The notes: generated by a model not told the origin, from the letters alone. Counted from the stretch's first letter, positions 6,911 to 15,812 are shown. The stretch: 64,000 nt of DNA from Geodermatophilus africanus (GCF_900107105.1 NZ_FNOT01000013.1:1-64000); one strand, 5' to 3'. Program-made: numbers and translations.

Positions 6911-8977
6911 TCAGAGTTCCCAACGGGTCTGTGCGCGCGGGTCGGGGAGGTAGGCGCAGTAGGTCCCGGTGCGGATGGTGCGGCCGAGATGCCCGCCGAG
7001 CCGGGGCTGGTGTTCAGCGATCCGGGCGATCGCCTGGCGGACCGCGCGGGTCACCGCGGCCCGGGCGCGCTCGGACGCGGAGGCGGCCCGTCGCTCGCGA
7101 CCGCTCAGGCCGAACGCGCGGGCGAGCTCCTGGACGAGGAAGTCGCGTTCGGCCGCAGATTGTGCGGCCCGCTCGGCGTCCCCGGTCTCGTGCGCTTCGG
7201 CGAGGTCGTCATCGATCTCGGCGAGGCGCCGCCGGTAGGCCTCCTTCGCCCGTGCGTCCAGCATCTCGCCGGCGTCCCCGTGCGTCGACTGCGCCAGCTC
7301 GGCCGCGCGGTGGCCGTCGTCGTCGGCACCGTGCCCGGCCTCCGCTGCGACGAGGTCCAGCACATGGAACTCCCGCCCGGGATCCGCGAGCAGCCGGGCG
7401 AGGTGGCGCATGCCCTTGAGATCGCGCACGCGGACCGTGTCCCCGTCGAAGGTGACCGACCAGTAGTCGCCCTCGCGACGGAACGCGTTGGCGCTCGCCA
7501 TCGGCCGCTCGTCGTCGTGGGGGTCGAGCCGCGCGGGGGCCGGTGACGGGGCGGCCTCGATCCCGTCGAGGATCGCGCGCGCGGCCCGGCGCTCCAGCGC
7601 AGCCCGGTGTTCGCTGCCGCGGGCGGCATGCGCCGCCGCCAGGGTCAGGCGCGCGTGCGCCGCCTCGTACGGTGCGCCGACCTCGTTCCAGAGTTGCGCC
7701 GCGTCGGACGAGGACTCCTCCGCGCCCGCCACGTCACCGTCGGCGAGCCGCACCCGTCCGCGAGCTAGGGCGGCAGCTGCCGCCAACGGCTTGTTCTCGA
7801 ACCGGGCGGCCACGAGTTCCAGCTCGTCGGCGGCCGCCCGAGCGCGGCCGATGTCGCCGGCGGCGATCTCGATCTGGACCTGTGCCTCGAGCAGCGGCGC
7901 GCGCTGCAGGTCGGTGTTCGGTGGTCGCTCCTTCGACGGGACGCGGAGAGGGCGCTCGAGCGCGTCACGGATGGAGGCCACGGCGGCGGCCGCATCTCCT
8001 CGCGCCAGGCGCACCAGTGCGAGACCCGGTTGGGGATCCCATCCGGCGCGATGACTGGCCAGCAGGGCCTCCTCGGCGCCGGCGACGTCCCCCCTGTGCA
8101 GGCGGATGCGTCCGAGCTCGTTCAGTGGCCAGCCGAGCTCGCGCCTCAGGTAGGGCCGCAGCTCCTCGCAGGCCATGAGCGCCTGGCGCTCCGCCTCGTC
8201 GCACGACCCGCGCAGTCGGAGCACCTCGGCGCGGTGGACCCGGCAGCGCCCGTGCAGGCTGCCGACCGCGCTCGCCCGGCACCACCGCTCCATCGCCTCG
8301 GTCCACTGCTCGGCGACGTCGTACTGGGCGAGGCCCTGGAGGGCGCAGACGAGTTCGCAGTAGACGACCCCCGTCGACAGCGGATCCAGGTCGCCGGAGA
8401 CAGCCGCCACCCCGGCCTGGTCGAGCAGCGCCAGGCCCTGCTGGACGTCGCCGTCCAGGATGAGCAGTCGGGCCTCCGCGACCCGACCGATGGCGGCGGC
8501 CGCGGGATCGCACGCCGCGCCCACCTCGACGGCTTGCCTGGCCCAGTGCCGGGCTGCGGACAGATCGCCGGTCAGCATCCGCTCGTAGGCGCGGACGACC
8601 CCCAGCCACGCGTGCACCGGCGTCCGGCCTGGCCCGTCGAGGAGCCGATCGGCCCGTGCCAGCCAGCCCCGCACCGGTGCCATGAGGGCGGTGTCGAAGA
8701 GCAGGTGCATGGCGACGCGGACGGCCGCTCCCGCGGCCGCGACGTGGTCGTCGGCCTGCATCGACGCCGCGTGCGCCCGCTCCCACGCCTCGATGGTCAC
8801 GTCCAGGTGGCCGGCGGTGTAGGCGACCTCGCCCAGCAGCGGCAAATCGGAAGGGGGTAGGAGCCCATCCGCGTCCGCGGCTACGAGGAGGTCGAATGCC
8901 TGCGGCCAGTCGCCCTGCGCCACTGCGGAACGGGCGCGCCCGACCAGGCCGAGACCTGGACCAGCGTCCTCGTTCAT
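6911..8977 (-). CDS. Large TPR-repeat protein with C-terminal regulator-type domain
   Basis: A 688-residue soluble protein. Residues about 1-500 are helix-turn-helix pairs rich in Ala/Leu, with alternating small and large positions typical of TPR arrays (e.g. AEEALLASHRAG, ARGRVRLADGDVAGAE). The C-terminal part contains WSVTFDGDTVRVRDLKGMRHLARLLADPGREFHVLDL (about residues 520-560; quoted only to locate it), a module that I recall at the ends of actinobacterial AAA/LuxR-type regulators. No P-loop or DNA-binding helix is visible. The start is ATG with GGGAAGG upstream. It is divergent from the hydrolase at 9120 across a 142-base gap with an operator-like repeat. It probably acts as a sensor or adaptor; function unknown. 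Confidence 0.75.
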   Translation of the reverse strand: MNEDAGPGLGLVGRARSAVAQGDWPQAFDLLVAADADGLLPPSDLPLLGEVAYTAGHLDVTIEAWERAHAASMQADDHVAAAGAAVRVAMHLLFDTALMAPVRGWLARADRLLDGPGRTPVHAWLGVVRAYERMLTGDLSAARHWARQAVEVGAACDPAAAAIGRVAEARLLILDGDVQQGLALLDQAGVAAVSGDLDPLSTGVVYCELVCALQGLAQYDVAEQWTEAMERWCRASAVGSLHGRCRVHRAEVLRLRGSCDEAERQALMACEELRPYLRRELGWPLNELGRIRLHRGDVAGAEEALLASHRAGWDPQPGLALVRLARGDAAAAVASIRDALERPLRVPSKERPPNTDLQRAPLLEAQVQIEIAAGDIGRARAAADELELVAARFENKPLAAAAALARGRVRLADGDVAGAEESSSDAAQLWNEVGAPYEAAHARLTLAAAHAARGSEHRAALERRAARAILDGIEAAPSPAPARLDPHDDERPMASANAFRREGDYWSVTFDGDTVRVRDLKGMRHLARLLADPGREFHVLDLVAAEAGHGADDDGHRAAELAQSTHGDAGEMLDARAKEAYRRRLAEIDDDLAEAHETGDAERAAQSAAERDFLVQELARAFGLSGRERRAASASERARAAVTRAVRQAIARIAEHQPRLGGHLGRTIRTGTYCAYLPDPRAQTRWEL

Positions 8978-9029
8978 TGCATGCCTTCCCAGCCGTTGCC
9001 GGTGCAAGCCGGGGCTCTCAGGGCCGACC

Positions 9030-9046
9030 GTAACCGTGCCGGTTAC
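9030..9046. promoter_or_regulatory. Operator-like inverted repeat in a divergent promoter region
   Basis: GTAACCG-TGC-CGGTTAC is a perfect 7-base inverted repeat between the divergent starts at 8977 and 9120. It could be the binding site of a regulator acting on both genes. Confidence 0.4.
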
Positions 9047-9119
9047 CGCCGTAACAGTCCTTCTTCCGCATCCCAGGTGGGGGCTCCGAGTCCCCGTCCA
9101 GGCAGACCAAGGAGGAGTC

Positions 9120-9941
9120 ATGAAGCGAGCCCAGGTCAACGGTGTCGAGCTCGAGTACGAGGTGGTCGGTTCAGGCGAGCCCGTGCTGCTCATCAGCCCC
9201 GTGATCGCCGACGGGTTCCTGCCGCTGCTGTCCGAACCGGCGCTGGCTGATCGCTACCAGCTGATCCGGTACCACAAGCGGGGCTGGGTCGGCAGCACCC
9301 ACACGCCGCCGCCGGTGAGCATCGCGACGCATGCGACCGACGCCGCCGCGCTCCTCGAGCGCCTGGGCGTGCCGCGGGCCCACATCGCCGGTCACTCCAG
9401 TGGGGCGGCGGTCGGAGCCCAGCTGGCGCTCGACCGTCCCGACACCGTGCAGACGCTGGCGCTGCTGGAGCTGTCCCTGCTCTCGGTGCCGAGCGGCGAA
9501 GCCTTCTTCCAGCAGGCCGGACCTGCCTTCGAGGCGTACGAGAGCGGCGACCACGAGGGTGCGATCGCCGCGTTCATGAGTGTCGTGGGCGGCGTCGACT
9601 GGGCGACGTGCCGGGCTGTGGTCGACGAGCGTCTGCCGGGGGCAGTGGCGCAGGCGGTCAAGGACGCCGACACCTTCTTCGGTATCGAGCTTCCAGCCCT
9701 CGCCGAGTGGGCATTCGGCCCCGCCGATGCAGCCGGGATCCAGTGCCCCGTGCTGTCGGTGCTCGGCGCGGAGACCCAGCCGCTGTGGGTGCAGGTCGCC
9801 GCGTTCCTCCGCTCGTCGGTCCCGCACGTCGAGGAGCGCGTGGTGGACGGCGTCGGCCACCTCCTGCACGTCCAACGGCCCGAGCCTGTCGCCCGCGCGA
9901 TGGCCGAGTTCCTGGGGGGACACTCCATGGCCGGCGGCTGA
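9120..9941 (+). CDS. Alpha/beta-fold hydrolase
   Basis: A 273-residue single-domain hydrolase. The nucleophile elbow is GHSSG (near residue 94), the acid probably lies in the segment after PVLSVLGAE, and the catalytic His is in DGVGHLLHVQRP near the C-terminus. Substrate is unknown. The ATG is preceded by AAGGAGGA at ideal spacing, which decides the start over upstream codons. The cap region (residues about 125-190) is helical and variable, so the substrate cannot be guessed. It is probably co-regulated with the divergent TPR protein. Confidence 0.88.
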   Translation: MKRAQVNGVELEYEVVGSGEPVLLISPVIADGFLPLLSEPALADRYQLIRYHKRGWVGSTHTPPPVSIATHATDAAALLERLGVPRAHIAGHSSGAAVGAQLALDRPDTVQTLALLELSLLSVPSGEAFFQQAGPAFEAYESGDHEGAIAAFMSVVGGVDWATCRAVVDERLPGAVAQAVKDADTFFGIELPALAEWAFGPADAAGIQCPVLSVLGAETQPLWVQVAAFLRSSVPHVEERVVDGVGHLLHVQRPEPVARAMAEFLGGHSMAGG

Positions 9942-10029
9942 GCCGGGAGGAGAGCGAGAGCATCACCGAAGTGGGCCGGCTGTGGGGCGGTTGGGTGGTC
10001 CCTCAGGACGGCTCGGGTGGGCTCGCGGC

Positions 10030-10170
10030 TTCACGGTCAACATCAACGGCAACACCCCGGCCGCGGCCGGGTTCGACGAGCAGCGGCAGTGGGCGCGCGC
10101 CTACTGGTCGGCCTCGGCGCCCGTCCACATCAGCGTCTACGTCCCCTTCCTCATGGAGGAAGGGCGCTCA
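10030..10170 (+). pseudogene. BBE-type FAD-linked oxidase, C-terminal fragment
   Basis: A short frame reads GFDEQRQWARAYW and then ISVYVPFLMEEG, matching the end of berberine-bridge-like FAD oxidases (W-ARDYWxAL... YVNFLMDEGE). The FAD-binding domain is missing. It directly precedes the integrase remnant, which lies on the other strand and overlaps its end. Confidence 0.5.
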
Positions 10171-10519
10171 CCCGGTCGGCGGCCTCGCGGGCCAGGGCCG
10201 GCATGACGTGGCTGTAGATGTCCATCGTCGTGCGCATCTGGCTGTGGCCGAGCAGCTCCATGACGACCCTCGGTCGCACGCCCTCCGACAGCAGCAGGGT
10301 CCCCGCGGTGTGCCGGTCGTCGTAGGGTCGGACCTCGCGCACGCCGGCCTCCTGCGGGAGGACCGTCCGGGCTCGCCGGACGGACGTCCGTCCGATCGGC
10401 CGACCCTTCGGCAGGGCCAGGACCACGGCCTCGATGACCGCGTGGACGCGGTTGTGGCGGCCCTCGGCGGGGAGCACGTAGGTTCCCGTGCCGTCGGGAG
10501 CGGAGGTCGGAGCGGACAT
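10151..10519 (-). pseudogene. Tyrosine recombinase (phage-type integrase), C-terminal fragment
   Basis: The C-terminal about 85 residues have the recombinase core: RHTAGTLLLSEGV (Arg of the H-x-x-R box), LLGHSQMRTTMDIYSHV (His and the Tyr nucleophile) and a PALAREAADRV tail. The first box reads Y-D-D-R where H-D-L-R is normal, so the catalytic His is replaced by Tyr. The N-terminal and first catalytic Arg regions are missing: the sigma factor gene starts on the opposite strand at that point. It is a dead remnant of an integrative element. Confidence 0.75.
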
Positions 10520-11531
10520 GGCCGAGCTGGTGCCGGTGGGGCGGCAGGGTGCGCTGGGGGACGCACCGGCGGCGGTGGCGGCCTGGTTCGAGCCACACCG
10601 GCGGGAGCTGGTCGGGTACTGCTACCGCATGCTGGGCTCGGGTCTCGAGGCCGAGGACGCGGTGCAGGAGACGCTGCTACGCGCCTGGGAGAGCCTGGAC
10701 CGCTTCGACGAACGCCGCTCGGCCTGGCGGTCGTGGCTGTTCACCATCGCCACGAACGTGTGCCTCGACATGCTGCGGGCCGCGCAGCGCCGGGCGCGCG
10801 CGATGGACCTCGGTCCGGCATCGCAGGGAGGCCCGGACCCGAGGTCCGTGCTGCCGGAGTCCCGGTGGGTGTACCCGATGGCCGATCGGAGCGTCCTGCG
10901 GGAGGACGGCGACCCCGCAGAGCTGGCCGCGCAGCGTGACACGATCCGGCTGGCGTTCATCGCGGCGCTGCAGCACCTGCCCGCACGCCAGCGCGCCGTG
11001 CTCATCCTCCGTGACGTCCTGCGCTGGAAGGCCGATGAGGTCGCACAGCTGCTCGGCGTCACGGTGCCCGCGGTCAACAGCGCGCTACAGCGGGCTCGCG
11101 CCACGCTGGCTGCCCGGAGTCCCCGCCTCGGCGACCCCGTCCCACCCATGGCGGACGCGGAGCAACAGCGGCTGGTGCGCCGGTACGTGGACGCCTTCGA
11201 GCGCCACGACGTCGAGACGCTGGTCTCCCTCCTGCACGAGGACGCGATCACCTCCATGCCGCCGTTCGTGTGGTGGCTGCGCAGCCGTGCGGCGATCGGG
11301 CGGGTGATGGCGGCCAGTGACGCCTGCCGCGGCGACCGGTTCATCCCGACCCGGGCCAACGGGACGGTGGCGCTCGGCCAGTACCGGCGCGGTGGCCCCG
11401 ACGGTGCGTACGGGCCGTTCGCCCTCGTCGTGTTGGAGATGGCGGAGGGCGTCGTCACGGAGACGACCACCTACCTGCAGGTGTTGCGACTGTTCCCCTC
11501 CTTCGGCCTGCCGCTGGAGTGGCAGCCGTAG
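10518..11531 (+). CDS. ECF RNA polymerase sigma factor with SnoaL-like C-terminal domain
   Basis: A 337-residue sigma factor. Region 2 spans about residues 20-90 (GYCYRMLGSGLEAEDAVQET, then RSWLFTIATNVCLDMLR). Region 4 spans about 150-205 (LPARQRAVLILRDVLRWK, AQLLGVTVPAVNSALQRAR). The last about 120 residues form a SnoaL/NTF2-like domain (YVDAFERHDVETLVSLLHED). This matches the SigG/SigJ-like ECF group, where the tail replaces or assists an anti-sigma factor. ATG 10518 is chosen over GTG 10488, which lacks spacing to a ribosome site. The frameshifted hydrolase downstream could be its former target. Confidence 0.9.
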   Translation: MAELVPVGRQGALGDAPAAVAAWFEPHRRELVGYCYRMLGSGLEAEDAVQETLLRAWESLDRFDERRSAWRSWLFTIATNVCLDMLRAAQRRARAMDLGPASQGGPDPRSVLPESRWVYPMADRSVLREDGDPAELAAQRDTIRLAFIAALQHLPARQRAVLILRDVLRWKADEVAQLLGVTVPAVNSALQRARATLAARSPRLGDPVPPMADAEQQRLVRRYVDAFERHDVETLVSLLHEDAITSMPPFVWWLRSRAAIGRVMAASDACRGDRFIPTRANGTVALGQYRRGGPDGAYGPFALVVLEMAEGVVTETTTYLQVLRLFPSFGLPLEWQP

Positions 11532-11629
11532 CGGTACCGCGTCGTCGATGACGAGTAGTGCACTCGAGCAGCGATGAGTTCTCCGCCGCCGATCCGTACT
11601 ACGGGTATCGCTCAGAGGAGGAGATCTCG

Positions 11630-12408
11630 ATGGTGGCAGTGCTCTCGCGCGATGGAACGACGCTGACTGTCGAGCGCTCGGGTTCCGGCCCGGCGGTCGT
11701 CCTGGTCGACGGGGCCATGTGCTCCCGGGTCTCCGGCCCGATGCCGGCCCTGGCACGGGAACTCGAACCGAGCTACGCGGTGTACACGTACGACCGTCGA
11801 GGGCGGGAGGACAGCGGGACACCGCTCCGTACGCGGTCGCGCGCGAGGTCGAGGATCTCGCGGCGGTCATCGAGGAGGCGGGCGGATCGGCGTACGTCTA
11901 CGGCATCTCCTCCGGCGCCGCGCTCGCCCTCGAGGCCGCCGCCAGTGGACTACCGATCATCAAGCTCGCCCTGTACGACCCCGCGTTCACAGCCGAGGCC
12001 GGGGACCCGCAGGAGCAGGAGGCGTACTCCCACCGGCTGGGCGAACTGCTGGCCGCCGGCCGCCGAGGTGATGCCGTCGAGCTGTTCCTGACGACGGTCG
12101 GACTTCCACCGCAGGCCGTCGCCGCGATGCGCCGGCAGCCCGGGTGGGCGCTGTCCGAAACGATCGCGCCGACCCTGGCCTACGACGCCGCGGTGCTCGG
12201 CGACGGGACGGTCCCCCGGGAGAGGGCGGCCCAGGTCGCTGTCCCCGTGCTCGTGCTCGACGGTGAGGCCAGCCCGGCCCCGCTCCGTCACGCGTCGACA
12301 GCGACTGCTGAGGCCCTGCTCCACGGCCGTCACCGGACCCTGCCCGGCCAGGGGCACGATGTCGCCCCCGAAGCGCTCGCGCCGGTGCTCCAGGAGTTCT
12401 TCAGATGA
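11630..12408 (+). pseudogene. Alpha/beta hydrolase broken by a one-base deletion
   Basis: Two frames join into one hydrolase of about 259 residues. Frame 1 (11630 to about 11820) gives MVAVLSRDGTTLTVERSGSG through YTYDRRGREDSG. Frame 2 (about 11822 to 12408) continues APYAVAREVEDLAAVIEEAG with the nucleophile elbow YGISSGAALAL and a C-terminal GQGHDV containing the catalytic His. Restoring one G in the GGG run near 11820 would rejoin the frames. The start has GAGGAGGAG upstream. It is either a recent pseudogene or a sequence error; it follows the SnoaL-type sigma factor closely. Confidence 0.8.
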
Positions 12409-12512
12409 CGGTCCGGTGATCCACCGCCGTTCCTCCTCGACGGGTCCGTCCCGGACAGGGACGTCGGAGGAACCGACCTCCGCGCCGACCTCACCGCACC
12501 CGGCTCGAGAGG

Positions 12513-12680
12513 ATGGCTCTGCTCGCCCCGGTGCTGACGCCGCTGCTCGTCCTGTGGCTCGCGGGGGAGTACCTGCCGGTCGACGCCGGGGCCTGCTCAC
12601 CTCGATCGTGCAGATCGTCCTGGTGCCGGTCGTGCCGGGCCAGGTGCTGCGGCTCGTCGTCCCCCGGCCGGCCCGGCCAC
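12513..12680 (+). pseudogene. Bile acid:sodium symporter (BASS) family fragment, frameshifted
   Basis: Frame 1 reads LLAPVLTPLLVLWLAGEYLP and then VDAG; the next frame continues LLTSIVQIVLVPVV and VLRLVVP. Together they match two membrane helices of BASS/PanS-type transporters. A missing G in the GGGG run near 12592 separates the frames. The rest of the transporter (about 10 helices) is absent on both sides. Confidence 0.5.
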
Positions 12681-12835
12681 CGTGCACCACAGCCCCGCCG
12701 CCGCCCTGCCGGCGGCCTGTCCTCGGTCTGGCACGACGCGTCCGGCCCGCTGCTGGCCAGCTGGTGGGCGCGGCGGGACCCGCCGCCCGGCACGGCCGCG
12801 ACGAGGCGCCGCCCGGGGACGGTGACGGGAGCGGG

Positions 12836-13183
12836 TCAGCCCGCCTGGGCGGAGCGCTGCTCGGCTCGGTGCGTCCGGTGGTGCACCCACAGCACCAGGC
12901 AGCGCAGCGCGGCGTAGCCCTCGGCGGAGGCGTAGCCCTGCTCGAAGCGCGCGGCCTCGACGAGCTCGTCGCTGTCGACGCTGCCGCCGGCGGCGAAGCG
13001 GTCGAGCACCTCGCCGGACAGCGACGTGCTGCGGAACAGCCGCGCGATGCCCAGCGCCACCGAGTCGGACACGGTGAGGCTGAACGGCGGGTGCCTCATC
13101 GCGGCGCGCCGGTCGAGCAGCTGGGCGACCTCGCTGTAGACCTGCGCGTCCGACGCCGGCAGTCCGCGGGCGGTGATCTTCAA
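12836..13183 (-). CDS. Conserved hypothetical protein
   Basis: A 115-residue, mostly helical protein with no family I recognise. I chose a TTG start (reading KITARGLPASDAQVYSEVA next) because GAGGAG lies six bases upstream and the frame before it shows no protein character. A Ser/Val-rich middle (FSLTVSDSVALGIARLFRS) is followed by a Tyr-rich helix and a His/Arg-rich end. It precedes the FlbD-family gene's 3' side on the same strand, about 100 bases apart, so the two may be co-transcribed. Confidence 0.6.
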   Translation of the reverse strand: MKITARGLPASDAQVYSEVAQLLDRRAAMRHPPFSLTVSDSVALGIARLFRSTSLSGEVLDRFAAGGSVDSDELVEAARFEQGYASAEGYAALRCLVLWVHHRTHRAEQRSAQAG

Positions 13184-13283
13184 CAGCGTCTCCTCGGTGG
13201 TGCGGTGTCCCCGGGAACATCGGCGCGCCGCGACCGATGTCCACCCGAGACCCGCCGTCCCCCTTCTCCGAGGGGGGACGTGG

Positions 13284-13574
13284 TCAGCGCAGCCGGATGG
13301 GCACCACGGGTGCGGGCGCGTGCGCCTGCGGCGGGACGGCAGAGCCGTGGCCCAGCGGGTCGGCGTCCTCACCGCGGTCGAGCACGTAGCAGGCGGCGAT
13401 CACCCCGGCGCGGTCCTCGACGATCCGGCCGATGACCTGGTCGAGGCTCTCGCGGACGCAGTAGGAGCTGCCGTCGGTCGTGATGACGACGGTGTCCGCG
13501 CCCGCCTCGACCCGCTCGATGTGGTCGGGGTCCAGGCGGCAGTGCTCGCCGGTGCGGCGGGTGAGGCCGATCAT
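13284..13574 (-). CDS. FlbD-family small protein
   Basis: A 96-residue protein that matches the flagellar FlbD family over its first about 60 residues: MIGLTRRTGEHCRLDPDHI, then VEAGADTVVITTDG and YCVRESLDQVIGRI. The last about 30 residues are a Pro/Ala-rich tail not usual in the family. The ATG has GGAGG upstream. In flagellated bacteria flbD lies in motility operons, but no flagellar gene is in this window, so a non-flagellar role or a distant motility locus must be assumed. Confidence 0.8.
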   Translation of the reverse strand: MIGLTRRTGEHCRLDPDHIERVEAGADTVVITTDGSSYCVRESLDQVIGRIVEDRAGVIAACYVLDRGEDADPLGHGSAVPPQAHAPAPVVPIRLR

Positions 13575-13704
13575 CGCGGTCCTCCGGCTGGGCGGGGCAT
13601 CGGGCCCCGGCGGCTCCCTCGGGAGTGAGGTGCCGGTTGCTTCGACCGCGCGGCGGGCGGGGTTGAGCCCACTGCGCCCGGCCCGCCCCCGTCGGGGTGA
13701 GCCC

Positions 13705-13710
13705 TACGGT
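13705..13710 (+). promoter_or_regulatory. -10 element (TACGGT) for a leaderless methyltransferase mRNA
   Basis: TACGGT ends seven bases before GTG 13718, the spacing expected if transcription starts at the start codon. Confidence 0.5.
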
Positions 13711-13717
13711 GGGCGCC

Positions 13718-14260
13718 GTGGCCGCGTCGGCGCGACAGAGCTGGGCCGCCGACGTCGTCGCGCCGCAGCCGGGGGAGCGGGTGCTCGAGGTCGGCTGCGG
13801 GCACGGCGTCCTGGCGGCGCTGCTGGCCGAGCGGGCCGGCGAGGTGCTCGCCGTCGACCGCTCGCCGACCATGGTCGCCGCGGCCGGCCGACGGAACCGC
13901 GCGGCGGTCGAGGCCGGCCGGGTGCGGCTGCAGGCGGCCGCGCTGGCCGACGCCGACCTCGGGTCCGGCCCCTTCGACGTCGTCGTCGGCTTCGACGTCC
14001 GGGCGCTCTGGGACCCCGCGCAGGAGATGACGTGGGACGTCGTCGACCGGGTGCTGGCGCCCGACGGCCGGGTGATCGTGGCCTTCTCGGTGATGACGCC
14101 GGGCACGGAGGACGACGTGGTCGCGGCGGTCTCCCGGCTGGCCGGTGCTCGCGGTCTGGTCGCCGCCGGTGTGCACCGCCGGGCGGTGGGGGAGGGCATC
14201 GGGTCGGCCGCCGTCGAGCTGCGCCGTCCCGCCGCGGCCGCGACTCCTCCCTCCGGGTGA
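13718..14260 (+). CDS. Class I SAM-dependent methyltransferase
   Basis: A 180-residue Rossmann-type methyltransferase. Motif I is VLEVGCGHGVLAALLAE (about residue 22), the acidic motif II is VLAVDRSPTM, and motif IV/V follows at FDVVVGFDV. Substrate is unknown. GTG 13718 is preferred to GTG 13697 because a TANNNT -10 element lies seven bases upstream of it (leaderless) and the seven extra residues add nothing conserved. It is divergent from the FlbD-family gene. Confidence 0.82.
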   Translation: MAASARQSWAADVVAPQPGERVLEVGCGHGVLAALLAERAGEVLAVDRSPTMVAAAGRRNRAAVEAGRVRLQAAALADADLGSGPFDVVVGFDVRALWDPAQEMTWDVVDRVLAPDGRVIVAFSVMTPGTEDDVVAAVSRLAGARGLVAAGVHRRAVGEGIGSAAVELRRPAAAATPPSG

Positions 14261-14368
14261 GGCCGGCGACCCCTGCTCAAGGCAGCCCGGGCCACCGCCG
14301 ATCACCCGGTCAGGTGACGCCCGCCTCCGGGGCCGGCGTCGGTCGCCCAGGTACCAGGAGGAGACGTC

Positions 14369-15067
14369 GTGTCCGAGCAGTCCGTGCTCGTCGTCGAGGA
14401 CACCGAGGAGATCAGGGAGCTGGTCTGCACGGTCCTGCGCCGGGCGGGGATGGACGTCCGAGCGGTCGCGTCCGGCGCCGAGGCGCTGGCCGAGGTGCGG
14501 CGCGCGACGCCCGACGTCGTCGTCCTCGACCTGGGTCTCCCGGACGCCGACGGCACCGAGGTGTGCCGGCAGATCCGCGCCGGGAGCGAGTGCTACGTCC
14601 TGATGCTCACCGCCCGCGCCGAGGAGGTCGACCTGCTCATCGGGCTGGCCGTCGGCGCCGACGGGTACATGGCCAAGCCCTTCTCGCCGCGCGAGCTGGT
14701 CGCCCGCGTCCAGGCGATGCTGCGCCGGCCGCGCGTCCCCGCGCCGCGGCCCGCGCCGGTCGAGGAGTCGGTGCTCCGGCTCGCCGAGCTCGAGGTGGAC
14801 GAGGACAGCCGCGAGGTCCGGGTGGACGGCGCCGTCGTGGACCTGACCCGCACCGAGTTCGACCTGCTCGCCGCGCTCGCCTCGCGCCCCGGCCGGGTGC
14901 TGCAGCGCGAGACGCTGCTGCGCGAGGTCTGGCAGACCGACTGGGAGGGCAGCGTCCGCCTGGTCGAGGCGCACATGTCCAACCTGCGTCGCAAGCTGCA
15001 GGCCGCCGGGCTGTCCTCGCCGTCGATCCGCACCGTGCGCGGGGTGGGCTACCGGTTGGTGGCCTGA
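14369..15067 (+). CDS. OmpR/PhoB-family response regulator
   Basis: A 232-residue DNA-binding response regulator. The receiver (about 1-115) has the acidic pair in VVEDTEE, the phospho-acceptor Asp in VVVLDLGLPDADG, the Thr in MLTARAEE and the Lys in MAKPFSPRELVAR. The C-terminal winged helix (about 135-232) has LTRTEFDLLAALASRPGRV and VEAHMSNLRRKL, then RTVRGVGYRL. The GTG start has AGGAGGAG upstream. No kinase is beside it on the same strand; the nearest is at 18134. The 11-bp-phased direct repeats upstream of the nearby secreted-protein genes are the kind of site this family binds, so I infer it controls them. Confidence 0.95.
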   Translation: MSEQSVLVVEDTEEIRELVCTVLRRAGMDVRAVASGAEALAEVRRATPDVVVLDLGLPDADGTEVCRQIRAGSECYVLMLTARAEEVDLLIGLAVGADGYMAKPFSPRELVARVQAMLRRPRVPAPRPAPVEESVLRLAELEVDEDSREVRVDGAVVDLTRTEFDLLAALASRPGRVLQRETLLREVWQTDWEGSVRLVEAHMSNLRRKLQAAGLSSPSIRTVRGVGYRLVA

Positions 15068-15098
15068 GGGCGGACGCCCTGGCCCCGCCGCCGCGCCG

Positions 15099-15734
15099 TC
15101 AGCACGTGACGACGTTGCTCGACCTCGAGGTGCCGACCCAGCCGTAGTCGGTGAGCGTGTCGATCGACAGCCGCGGGCTCCAGCCGGTGACGCTCGCGTC
15201 GTACTGGCGGGTCATCGACGTCGTGACCGGACCGGGCTCGCCGATCATCACGGGGCCGTAGATCGTGTGCGCGGTCACTCGGTACCCGGTCACCCGGGCC
15301 GACGTGCTGAGGTCCCAGCGCGCCGTGGCGTACAGCTCGGTGTCCTTGATGGTCCGGGTGGTCGTGTACTGCCCGTTCGCGCCGTCGGTCCGCACCGTCT
15401 CGTCGAGCTCGACGTTGCTCCTGCTGGAGGCCGTCGTGCTCGTCGCCGAGTAACTGGTCTGCTGGATACCCCAGGGGTACGTCTGGAAGGTCCGCGTGAT
15501 CACCGTCGTCGTGGCGAGGCACGAGGCGTCGACCCGGACCTGGGTGGCCGGCGCGACGGTGCCGGTGCCGACGCTCACCGATCGCGCGGCCGCGGAGTCG
15601 GAGAAGGTGGCGTTCGCGGCCGGGGTCTCGGCGGCGAGGAGGGCGACGGCGAGTGCGGCACCCACGACCAGGGCCCGGGTGCCCCAGCGGCCGCGGGCTG
15701 CGGCCGGGTCCGGGAGCGGGAGGGCGGCGGTCAT
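15099..15734 (-). CDS. Secreted protein with SipW-dependent-type signal sequence
   Basis: A 211-residue exported protein. A hydrophobic segment (residues about 22-42) ends ANA-TFSDSAAARSVSVGTG, the pattern of SipW-dependent substrates (cleavage before a T/Y-F-x-D/S motif, then GT). The mature part is Ser/Thr/Tyr-rich with a Cys early (DASC) and a Cys as last residue, suggesting a disulphide-closed beta domain. The ATG start has a GGAGAC ribosome site and an N-terminus (MTAALPL) almost identical to that of the signal peptidase at 17369. Its promoter region shares a 35-base block and direct repeat with that of the TasA-like gene. Confidence 0.75.
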   Translation of the reverse strand: MTAALPLPDPAAARGRWGTRALVVGAALAVALLAAETPAANATFSDSAAARSVSVGTGTVAPATQVRVDASCLATTTVITRTFQTYPWGIQQTSYSATSTTASSRSNVELDETVRTDGANGQYTTTRTIKDTELYATARWDLSTSARVTGYRVTAHTIYGPVMIGEPGPVTTSMTRQYDASVTGWSPRLSIDTLTDYGWVGTSRSSNVVTC

Positions 15735-15762
15735 GGCGGTCTCCGGTGGCTGGTGGGGGAGG

Positions 15763-15797
15763 GGCGACAGGTCCGACCCTGACCGGCCGACCGCAGG
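15763..15797 (-). repeat. Duplicated promoter block, copy A
   Basis: This 35-base block upstream of the 15734 start is identical to 18036-18070 upstream of the TasA-like gene. It begins GGCGACAGGTCCGACCC on the plus strand and probably contains the core promoter. Confidence 0.8.
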
Positions 15798-15812
15798 CCG
15801 GCCGTCGGCCTA

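Noticed and set aside
12263-13435. 390-codon plus-strand frame across the BASS fragment
   Set aside because: It runs antisense to two minus-strand genes and shows no domain; only the short BASS-like helices inside it are meaningful.
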